Assembly (NCBI RefSeq): GCF_009935865.1
Contig: NZ_QWEL01000006.1
Span: 62,001 to 126,000 of the forward strand
Direction: 5' to 3'
Length of the DNA stretch: 64,000 nt
DNA from: Odoribacter sp. Z80
GTDB taxonomy: Bacteria > Bacteroidota > Bacteroidia > Bacteroidales > Marinifilaceae
The position numbers and the translations under genes were made by a program. Positions 43,398 through 51,021 of this stretch are shown here, one piece after another (the stretch's first letter is position 1; each line of letters starts with the position of its first letter). The notes beneath the pieces were generated by a model. It was not told the origin of the DNA, did no database searches, and saw only the letters and a list, made by a program, of their open reading frames with translations.

Positions 43398-44687
43398 ATG
43401 AAAACGAGAGTATTAATGTTTGGTTGGGAATTCCCGCCTCATATCGCCGGAGGTTTGGGAACGGCTTGTTTGGGATTGACAAGAGGTCTCGCCAAACAGG
43501 GAGTGGAGGTATTGTTTGTGATGCCCAAAGCCAGTGGTGATGAAGACCAGAGTTCTGCTAAGATTATCAATGCCAGTGATGTGGAGTCCTTGTATGAGTA
43601 CCGTGATGTGGAAGAATATTGGAAGAATATTAATTTTATGCAGGTGGGGTCGAATCTGATGCCTTATATGGACCCTGAGCGTTTTGCCTGGGAGGTTAAT
43701 AAGAGTATCCGGGAAGGAGGAGATGAGAGGCGTATTGGTTTTAAAAATAAATACGAATTTTCGGGGAAGTACGGGGCTAATCTGATGGAAGAGGTTGCCC
43801 GGTATGCATTGGTTGCGGCTACGATAGCCACACAGCAGCAGTTTGATGTGATCCATGCACATGATTGGCTGACTTATGCGGCAGGTATTGCTGCCAAACG
43901 GGTGTCCGGAAAACCTCTGGTCATCCATGTACATGCAACGGAGTTTGACCGGAGCGGGGAAAATGTCAACCAAACCGTTTATAATTTAGAACGTCAGGGA
44001 ATGCTGGAAGCGGACCGGGTGATAACCGTGAGTAATCTGACGCGGGACATTGTGATTAACCGGTATCATATCAATCCGGATAAGGTATTTACAGTGCATA
44101 ATGCAGTGGATTTCCAGTCGTATCAGGATATGGAAGTTAATCGGGGCGTGAAGGAGAAGGTGGTTACTTTCCTGGGGCGTATCACTTATCAAAAGGGCCC
44201 GGAATATTTTATCGAAGCTGCCAGCAAGGTGTTGAAACGCTTTCCGAATGTACGGTTTGTGATGGCGGGTAGCGGCGACCTGATGAATCGGTCTATCCGG
44301 CGGGTAGCTAAATTGAAGATTGCGACGAAATTCCATTTTACGGGTTTTTTGCGGGGACAGGATGTGCAGAAGATGTTTGCTTACAGTGATGTTTATGTGA
44401 TGCCTTCGGTGTCTGAACCTTTCGGTATATCTCCGCTGGAGGCTATGCGTTCGGGGGTTCCGACGATTATTTCCAAGCAATCGGGTGTGGCTGAAGTGTT
44501 GAAACATGCCATCAAAGTGGATTTCTGGGATGTTGATGCATTGGCAGATGCCATATATGCGCTTTTGGCTTATCCTGCTTTATCGGAGTTTGCCGCTAAA
44601 TACGGATTGAATGAAGTGAATACTTTGAAATGGGAGAATGCGGCGTTTAAACTGAAGCAGATTTACGAAGATGTGAAAAGGGGATAA
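43398..44687 (+). CDS. GT4-family glycosyltransferase (glycogen/alpha-glucan synthase-like)
   Basis: The 429-residue protein is a GT-B glycosyltransferase. The N-terminal FGWEFPPHIAGGLGTACLGL holds the glycine-rich acceptor/phosphate loop, HAHDWLTYAAG sits at the domain interface, and the C-terminal half has FLGRITYQKGPEYFIEAA and VSEPFGISPLEAMRSG (E-x7-E motif). Given its place between debranching enzyme and GH57 amylase, it likely extends alpha-1,4-glucan from UDP- or ADP-glucose; other GT4 roles are possible. Confidence 0.88.
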   Translation: MKTRVLMFGWEFPPHIAGGLGTACLGLTRGLAKQGVEVLFVMPKASGDEDQSSAKIINASDVESLYEYRDVEEYWKNINFMQVGSNLMPYMDPERFAWEVNKSIREGGDERRIGFKNKYEFSGKYGANLMEEVARYALVAATIATQQQFDVIHAHDWLTYAAGIAAKRVSGKPLVIHVHATEFDRSGENVNQTVYNLERQGMLEADRVITVSNLTRDIVINRYHINPDKVFTVHNAVDFQSYQDMEVNRGVKEKVVTFLGRITYQKGPEYFIEAASKVLKRFPNVRFVMAGSGDLMNRSIRRVAKLKIATKFHFTGFLRGQDVQKMFAYSDVYVMPSVSEPFGISPLEAMRSGVPTIISKQSGVAEVLKHAIKVDFWDVDALADAIYALLAYPALSEFAAKYGLNEVNTLKWENAAFKLKQIYEDVKRG

Positions 44688-44718
44688 GAATAATCATAAA
44701 TAAAAATAATATAATATC

Positions 44719-46035
44719 ATGGATAAAAGAACTTTATGCTTGTATTTTCAAGTACATCAACCGATACGTTTAAGGAAATATCATTTCTTCGATATTGGCA
44801 AAAACAGCGATTATTATGACGATTTTGCCAATCGCAGCCTGACCCGTAAAATTGCTGAACGCTGTTATCTTCCGGCCAACCGGATGATATTGGATTTAAT
44901 CCGGAGATACGGGAAAAATTTTAAGGTCAGTTTTTCCATTACCGGTCTGGCTGTTGAGCAATTCCGGATGTATGCCCCGGAAGTGATTGATAGTTTCAAA
45001 GAGCTGGCTGCTACTGGCTGTGTGGAATTTCTGGCAGAGACTTATTCCCACTCGTTAGCCTGTCTGGTAGATGAGAAGGAATTTAAGTATCAGGTGAAAC
45101 GCCATACCGACCTGATGAAAGAATTGTTTGGGGTAAAACCGGTGACTTTCCGGAATACGGAGCTGGTTTATTCGGATGAGATCGGGGAGGCTGTAGCTGG
45201 TATGGGGTATACGACTATGCTGACTGAAGGGGCCCGGCATATCCTGGGTTGGAAGAGTCCGGATTATGTATACACGAATTCGATAAATCCGAAGTTGAAA
45301 TTGTTGTTGAAAAATTTCCGGTTGAGTGATGATATTGCCTTCCGTTTTTCGGATAAGAGTTGGGACCAATGGCCTTTGACGGCAGATAAATATGCAATGT
45401 GGCTTGAGTCAGCGGATGGGGAGATTGTGAATTTGTTTATGGATTATGAAACTTTCGGGGAACATCAGGGGGCAGATACCGGAATTTTTGATTTTTTTGC
45501 CGCTTTGCCGGAACAGATTCTGAAGAATACGAATTTTGAGTTCCTGACTCCTCATGAAGCTGCCGGAAAGCATCAGCCGGTAGCTCCCCTGCATGTGCCG
45601 TACCCGATTTCCTGGGCGGATGAAGAACGTGACCTGACGGCGTGGTTGGGAAATGAATTGCAAAACGAAGCTTTTGAAGAACTGTACGAAATCCGGCCGA
45701 AAGTTTATGCTTTGAAAAATGAGGATTTGCTCCGTGATTTCGACCGGTTGCAGGCAAGTGACCATTTTTATTACATGTGTACCAAGTTGTTTTCCGACGG
45801 GGCTATTCATCAATATTTCACTCCTTATGACACTCCTTATGAAGCATTTATTAATTATATGAATGTGTTGAGTGATTTTATTGTGCGTGTGGATGTGGAA
45901 TACGCCAAAGCCCAGCAGAAAGCAGAAAAGAACAAAGCGGAAACAGGAGAGAACAAAGCGGTAGAGAAGGCAAAAGAACCGAAGGCAAAAACTGCTGTGA
46001 AGAAGTCAACAGCTAAATCCGGAGGCAAGAAATGA
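44719..46035 (+). CDS. GH57-family alpha-amylase/glucanotransferase with lysine-rich tail
   Basis: The first about 390 residues match GH57: LCLYFQVHQPIRL at the start (conserved His), FLAETYSHSL near 112-121 with the expected Glu region, and FMDYETFGEHQ near 240, which carries the second conserved acidic residue. The last 45 residues are made of Lys, Ala, Glu and Thr (AKAQQKAEKNKAE, then KSTAKSGGKK), a disordered tail not typical of the enzyme. It lacks a signal peptide and probably acts on intracellular glycogen. A terminator follows at 46076. Confidence 0.9.
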   Translation: MDKRTLCLYFQVHQPIRLRKYHFFDIGKNSDYYDDFANRSLTRKIAERCYLPANRMILDLIRRYGKNFKVSFSITGLAVEQFRMYAPEVIDSFKELAATGCVEFLAETYSHSLACLVDEKEFKYQVKRHTDLMKELFGVKPVTFRNTELVYSDEIGEAVAGMGYTTMLTEGARHILGWKSPDYVYTNSINPKLKLLLKNFRLSDDIAFRFSDKSWDQWPLTADKYAMWLESADGEIVNLFMDYETFGEHQGADTGIFDFFAALPEQILKNTNFEFLTPHEAAGKHQPVAPLHVPYPISWADEERDLTAWLGNELQNEAFEELYEIRPKVYALKNEDLLRDFDRLQASDHFYYMCTKLFSDGAIHQYFTPYDTPYEAFINYMNVLSDFIVRVDVEYAKAQQKAEKNKAETGENKAVEKAKEPKAKTAVKKSTAKSGGKK

Positions 46036-46075
46036 CAGGGAAAAATCAACATATTTCTGGTATGTAATATATGGA

Positions 46076-46118
46076 TTCGGGAGTATTCGGCGAAGGTCGG
46101 ATGCTCCTGAATTTTTTT
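46076..46118 (+). terminator. intrinsic terminator after the GH57 gene
   Basis: TTCGGGAGTAT pairs with ATGCTCCTGAA (with G-T pairs) around a loop that itself contains short complementary bases, followed by seven Ts. It separates the first four glycogen genes from the fusion gene. Confidence 0.8.
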
Positions 46119-46151
46119 AGCTTTGCCTCTCTGAATTCAGGCTAAAAATAT

Positions 46152-46159
46152 TATCTTCG
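46152..46159 (+). promoter_or_regulatory. possible -7 element TATCTTCG for the synthase-phosphorylase gene
   Basis: One mismatch to TAnnTTTG, 28 bases upstream of the ATG at 46188 and just after the terminator. No -33 match at the usual spacing. Confidence 0.3.
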
Positions 46160-46187
46160 CAACTCTAATAACATGCTAATATAAAAT

Positions 46188-49100
46188 ATGGATAGTAATA
46201 AATTAAAGAATCCGGCTTACTTGTTTGAAGTAAGTTGGGAAGTTTGTAATAAAGTAGGGGGAATTCATACGGTGATTTCCACTAAGGCCCTTAATATGGT
46301 GAAAGAATATAGCAACAGCCATATTCTGATCGGACCGGATGTATGGAGATATACCGAACAAAATCCGGAATTTATTGATGACCAGCGTTTGTTCCGTTCC
46401 TGGCGTCAAAGAGCCGTTCAGGAAGGATTGCGTATAAAGGTGGGAAGATGGAATGTGGCCGGAGAACCCATTGTGATTCTGGTAGATTTCAGTACCTTTA
46501 TTACACAGAAAGATGAGATTTTTGCTTCTTTTTGGGAAAAATATAAGTTGGATTCCATTAGCGGTCAATGGGATTACATTGAACCGGCTTTGTTTGGTTA
46601 TGCTGCGGGAAAGGTCATTGAGAGTTTTGTACGTTTCAATTCTTCTCTGCGTCAGCGTATTGTTGCTCAGTTCCATGAGTGGATGACGGGAGCCGGATTG
46701 CTTTATCTGAAGGATGCCCTGCCGCAGGTGGGGTGTGTGTTTACGACGCATGCTACTGTGTTGGGCCGTTGTGTGGCAGGGAATAATTTGCCGCTTTATG
46801 GGGAGATGAAAAATTACGTACCCGAAGAACTGGCCCGTCGTTTTAATGTTGTTTCTAAACAATCTTTAGAGAAAGCAGCCGCCCATAATGCCGATTGTTT
46901 TACTACGGTCAGTGATATTACAGCTGCCGAATGTGCCCATTTCTTGGAGAAAAAAGTAGATATTGTTACTCCGAACGGGTTTGAGAATGTGTTTACGCCG
47001 AAAGAGGAGGAATGGGAAAATAAAAGGCAAGCCGGACGGGAAAAGTTTTTGCAGGTAGCGCAGGCTTTGTTAGGGCGTCCTGTAGCTGAGGATGCCCTGA
47101 TTCTCGGAATCAGCGGCCGCTATGAGTTTAAGAATAAGGGCATTGATGTGTTTATTGAGGCAATGGGACGTCTGAATCAGGAGAATCATCTGAAAAAGGA
47201 GGTACTTGCCTTTATTTTGGTACCGGCAGGCCATTCCGGTCCGAACCGGGAGTTGCTGCATAATATGGAGCAACCGTACCAGGCTATTGCCGGTGGAAGT
47301 CTTTATCTGTCCCATTATCTGATGGATGAAGCGAATGACCCGGTTATGAATCGGATTAAAGCTTTGAAATTAAGAAACTCGGATGATGATAAAGTGAAGA
47401 TTTTCTTTGTTCCCAGTTATCTGAACGGCAATGACGGGGTATTCAATATGCCTTATTACGATTTGTTGGTGGGAATGGATCTAACTGTCTTCCCTTCTTA
47501 TTATGAACCTTGGGGATATACTCCTTTGGAAAGCCTTGCTTTTAAAGTTCCGACCCTGACCACTACTCTTGCCGGTTTCGGTTTGTGGGTGAAGGAGCAT
47601 TACAATATGAACCATCCGGGTATTGAAATTATTCGCCGGGAAGATGGAGATGCTGACGGGGTGGCTACCGCTATTGCAAAATGGGTTAGGAATTATGTGG
47701 CTGTGGATGGGGCTGAAGTGGAACAAGACCGGATGAATGCTAAAGATGTATCCCGGATTGCCTTGTGGGATAATCTGGTTACTTATTATAAACAGGCTTA
47801 TAATATAGCTCTGGAACGGGTGAATAATCGTTTGAAGGAGTTGCCGATGAGCGATTTGAATCAGAATGTTTCATTTATTGAGAAGCAGTTGACTGTCAAT
47901 AATCCCAGTTGGGTCAGTGTCATGATTCATCGTTCTATTCCGGAAAAATTGATGGCCTTGGAAGAAATATCTAAGAATCTCTGGTGGTGTTGGCATGAAG
48001 AAGCCCGCGAACTTTTCCGGATGATTGATGTGGATAAGTGGAGGGAATGTGGTCACAATCCGATTGTATTGCTGGATTCTATTTCCCTGAATCGTTACAA
48101 GCAATTGGAAAATGATGCTGCTTTTGTAAAAAAACTGGATGAAGTTTACAGGCATTTTCAGGAGTATATGAGCGGAAAAGAGAAAATGTCGGGTGACGGA
48201 GTGGCTTATTTCAGTATGGAATATGGTCTGCATACTTCTCTGAAAATTTATTCCGGCGGTTTGGGAATTTTGGCTGGCGACTATTTGAAGGAAGCCAGTG
48301 ATAAGGGGACCAAGATTACTGCTGTCGGTTTGCTTTACCGCTATGGTTATTTTACTCAGAAGTTGTCTGCTACGGGAGAGCAGGAGGCAGAATATGAGGC
48401 TCAGGATTTTATGAAAATTGCGGTTTCTCCGGTCAGGGATGAGCAGGGGAACTGGCAGTTGATCAGTCTGGTATTTCCGGGAAGAAATGTATATGCCCGT
48501 ATCTGGCGGGTGGATGTAGGACGCATTGAATTGTATCTGTTGGATACGGATTTTGAAGATAACTTGCCGGAAGACCGTACGATTACTCATCATTTGTATG
48601 GCGGAGACTGGGAAAATCGCCTGAAACAGGAATTGTTGCTGGGTTGTGGCGGTATTCAGGCTTTGCGGAAATTGGGAATAGACGCTTCCATTTACCATTG
48701 CAATGAGGGGCATGCTGCTTTTACTGGTTTGGAACGGTTGAAGGAGTATATCACTGAGCAGCATTTGTCATTTGCTGAGGCTTTGGAAGTGGTGCGTTCG
48801 TCTTCTTTGTTTACCACTCATACTCCGGTACCTGCCGGACATGATGCTTTTTCGGAGAATATGCTGCGTACCTATATTTCGCATTATGCCGACCGGTTGA
48901 AGATCAGCTGGGAGCAACTGCTGGGATTGGGTAAGATTAATGTTGCAGACCCGAATGAGAAGTTTTCCATGAGTTTCTTGGCTGCCAATATGGCTCAGGA
49001 AGTGAATGGGGTGAGTTGGCTGCACGGGGAGGTGAGCAAAGATATCTTCAAAGGGATGTGGCCCGGATATATGCCGGAAGAGTTGCACGTCAGCTATGTG

Positions 49101-50435
49101 ACGAACGGTGTACATTATCCGACCTGGGCTGCTCCGGAATGGAAAAAGATAGAGGAAGACCTGTTCGGTAAAGATTTTAAAGAACATCATTATGATAAGA
49201 AGTGTTTTGAGAAAATCTTTGATGTGCCTGATGCTCAGATAGCTGAAGTGAGGGCTGAACTAAGAAAACGGTTGATTAAGCATATCAAACATTTATTAAA
49301 CGATGGGGTGGCTGCTTCTTATTTCACTCCTCATCAGGTTTTACAGATTCAGGAGAACTTGCGGGATGATATTCTGACTATCGGTTTCGCCCGTCGTTTT
49401 GCTACTTATAAACGTGCCCACCTGTTGTTCCGGAATCTGAAACGTCTGGATGAGATTGTGAATAATCCGGACCACCCGGTTCAGTTTATCTTTGCCGGAA
49501 AGGCCCATCCTGCGGATAAAGCCGGTCAGGACCTGATTAAACGTATTGTGGAAGTTTCCAAATATCCGCAGTTCCTGGGTAAAGTGATTTTCTTGCCGAA
49601 CTACGATATGGACCTGGCTAAGAAACTGGTGCAGGGAGTGGATATCTGGTTGAATACACCAACCCGTCCCCAGGAGGCTTCTGGTACAAGTGGGGAAAAG
49701 GCTGCCATGAACGGCGTTATGCATTTCAGTGTGCTTGATGGTTGGTGGGTAGAGGGCTACCGTCCGGATGCCGGTTGGATGTTGCCGATGAAGCGCACCT
49801 TTGAAAATCAGGCGATGCAGGACGAACTGGATTCGGAAATGGTATACAATATCATCGATGATGAGATTGCCCCGTGTTTTTACGATAAGGATTCTACGGG
49901 ATTATCGCCGAGGTGGATTAAGACCATCAAGAATACGATTGCTTATGTAGCTTCTAATTTTACTACCAATCGGATGCTGGAAGATTATGAAAAGCAATAT
50001 TATATTCCGATGTCCGGACGTTATCATAAGATGATTGCCGATAATTATGCAATGGCTACGGAAATTACCGAATGGAAGAATAAGGTGAGCCGCGAGTGGG
50101 ATAACATTGAGTTGGTAGGGTTAAATTTACCGAATCGCTCTAAACAGATTATTGCTTTGGGTAAATCTTATTATGGTGAAGTGAAATTGGAACTTGGTGA
50201 ATTGGATATGCATGAAGTGGGCGTTGAGTTGGTAGCTGCCGAACAAAAAGACGGTAAACTGGTTATTCGGGAAAAGCATGATTTTACGCCTGTGTCACAG
50301 GAGGGTAGTGTTGCCATGTATCGGATTGATGTGACGGCGGATGCTCCCGGTTTGCTGATGTTGTCTATCCGTATTTATCCGAAGAGCAGATTACTGCCTC
50401 ATCGTCAGGATTTTGCTTTGGTGAAGTGGTTGTAA
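46188..50435 (+). CDS. glycogen synthase (GT3-like) / alpha-glucan phosphorylase (GT35) fusion
   Basis: This 1415-residue protein joins two enzymes. Residues about 5-555 resemble eukaryote-type glycogen synthase: FEVSWEVCNKVGGIHTVIS, QFHEWMTGAG, FTTHATVLGR and FPSYYEPWGYTPLES. Residues about 580-1415 are a short-form alpha-glucan phosphorylase with the DUF3417 start (ALEEISKNLWWCWHEEA), EYGLH and a PLP lysine, Lys1171, in GTSGEKAAMNG. The synthase adds glucose from UDP-glucose; the phosphorylase releases glucose-1-phosphate. The joining segment (about 545-580) is short and shows no stop or frameshift. Both active sites appear intact. Confidence 0.9.
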   Translation: MDSNKLKNPAYLFEVSWEVCNKVGGIHTVISTKALNMVKEYSNSHILIGPDVWRYTEQNPEFIDDQRLFRSWRQRAVQEGLRIKVGRWNVAGEPIVILVDFSTFITQKDEIFASFWEKYKLDSISGQWDYIEPALFGYAAGKVIESFVRFNSSLRQRIVAQFHEWMTGAGLLYLKDALPQVGCVFTTHATVLGRCVAGNNLPLYGEMKNYVPEELARRFNVVSKQSLEKAAAHNADCFTTVSDITAAECAHFLEKKVDIVTPNGFENVFTPKEEEWENKRQAGREKFLQVAQALLGRPVAEDALILGISGRYEFKNKGIDVFIEAMGRLNQENHLKKEVLAFILVPAGHSGPNRELLHNMEQPYQAIAGGSLYLSHYLMDEANDPVMNRIKALKLRNSDDDKVKIFFVPSYLNGNDGVFNMPYYDLLVGMDLTVFPSYYEPWGYTPLESLAFKVPTLTTTLAGFGLWVKEHYNMNHPGIEIIRREDGDADGVATAIAKWVRNYVAVDGAEVEQDRMNAKDVSRIALWDNLVTYYKQAYNIALERVNNRLKELPMSDLNQNVSFIEKQLTVNNPSWVSVMIHRSIPEKLMALEEISKNLWWCWHEEARELFRMIDVDKWRECGHNPIVLLDSISLNRYKQLENDAAFVKKLDEVYRHFQEYMSGKEKMSGDGVAYFSMEYGLHTSLKIYSGGLGILAGDYLKEASDKGTKITAVGLLYRYGYFTQKLSATGEQEAEYEAQDFMKIAVSPVRDEQGNWQLISLVFPGRNVYARIWRVDVGRIELYLLDTDFEDNLPEDRTITHHLYGGDWENRLKQELLLGCGGIQALRKLGIDASIYHCNEGHAAFTGLERLKEYITEQHLSFAEALEVVRSSSLFTTHTPVPAGHDAFSENMLRTYISHYADRLKISWEQLLGLGKINVADPNEKFSMSFLAANMAQEVNGVSWLHGEVSKDIFKGMWPGYMPEELHVSYVTNGVHYPTWAAPEWKKIEEDLFGKDFKEHHYDKKCFEKIFDVPDAQIAEVRAELRKRLIKHIKHLLNDGVAASYFTPHQVLQIQENLRDDILTIGFARRFATYKRAHLLFRNLKRLDEIVNNPDHPVQFIFAGKAHPADKAGQDLIKRIVEVSKYPQFLGKVIFLPNYDMDLAKKLVQGVDIWLNTPTRPQEASGTSGEKAAMNGVMHFSVLDGWWVEGYRPDAGWMLPMKRTFENQAMQDELDSEMVYNIIDDEIAPCFYDKDSTGLSPRWIKTIKNTIAYVASNFTTNRMLEDYEKQYYIPMSGRYHKMIADNYAMATEITEWKNKVSREWDNIELVGLNLPNRSKQIIALGKSYYGEVKLELGELDMHEVGVELVAAEQKDGKLVIREKHDFTPVSQEGSVAMYRIDVTADAPGLLMLSIRIYPKSRLLPHRQDFALVKWL

Positions 50436-50465
50436 AAAGTGGGAATAATCCAGATAAATAGAAGA

Positions 50466-50505
50466 AACCGGCCGAAAATTTTACTTTTCGGCCGGTTCTT
50501 TTTTC
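50466..50505. terminator. bidirectional terminator between the fusion gene and SUI1
   Basis: Arms AACCGGCCGAAAA and TTTTCGGCCGGTT pair perfectly over 13 bp with a short loop, then CTTTTTTC on the plus strand and a T-rich stretch on the minus strand. It serves both converging genes. Confidence 0.85.
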
Positions 50506-50514
50506 TGTTTTTAT

Positions 50515-50847
50515 TTACCTGGCGCGATAGTGGTTGTCGTGCAGGATGGTCAGTACTTTTTCTTTAACTTCACCTTGTATGATGATTTCTCCGTCTTTGA
50601 CGGAGCCGCCTACGCCGCATTTGTTTTTGAGGAGTTTAGCCAGTTCTTTGAGGTCTTCTTCTGAACCTATAAATCCCTGGACCAAAGTGACAGTTTTTCC
50701 TTTGCGCTGTTTGCTGTCTACGATTACTTTCAGGTTTTGTTTTTCGGGAGCTAAGGTTTCCGCTTCGTTTTGTGACTCATATTCATAATGGAAGTCCGGG
50801 TTGGTGGAGTAAACTATGTTAATCCGGTTTTTCTTATCGTTTTTCAT
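50515..50847 (-). CDS. SUI1/eIF1-like translation factor
   Basis: The 110-residue basic protein matches the bacterial SUI1 family (YciH-like), related to eukaryotic eIF1, which monitors start-codon choice. The SUI1 domain covers about residues 35-108: RKGKTVTLVQGFIGSEEDLK, then KNKCGVGGSVKDGEIIIQG. The first 30 residues are charged and probably disordered. Its exact role in bacteria is unclear. A TATCTTTG motif lies upstream. Confidence 0.93.
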   Translation of the reverse strand: MKNDKKNRINIVYSTNPDFHYEYESQNEAETLAPEKQNLKVIVDSKQRKGKTVTLVQGFIGSEEDLKELAKLLKNKCGVGGSVKDGEIIIQGEVKEKVLTILHDNHYRAR

Positions 50848-50871
50848 GTTTTTGTGTTATGTTCCGGAATG

Positions 50872-50879
50872 CAAAGATA
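50872..50879 (-). promoter_or_regulatory. -7 element TATCTTTG for the SUI1 gene
   Basis: Exact TAnnTTTG match on the minus strand, 25 bases upstream of the start codon; no -33 at the usual spacing. Confidence 0.45.
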
Positions 50880-50956
50880 TATCATTCCTTTTTTAATCGG
50901 TAGAAAATTAATGAAAACACAAATCTGGCTGTTTTTGTTTAATTTTTTGTTAAAGG

Positions 50957-50987
50957 TTTGTTTATGATGGAATTGGGAGTAATTTTG
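50957..50987 (+). promoter_or_regulatory. complete Bacteroidetes promoter TTTG-N19-TAATTTTG
   Basis: TTTG at 50957-50960 and TAATTTTG at 50980-50987 with 19 bases between, identical in design to the EFR1 promoter. Initiation near 50994 gives the Nfn-type gene a short leader. Confidence 0.7.
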
Positions 50988-51021
50988 TATTATTGAAAAG
51001 AAGTAAAAGTTTTAACTGACT

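Noticed and set aside
47871-48764. Long minus-strand frame (297 codons) inside the synthase-phosphorylase gene
   Set aside because: Opposite a well-supported coding region and without recognisable protein features.
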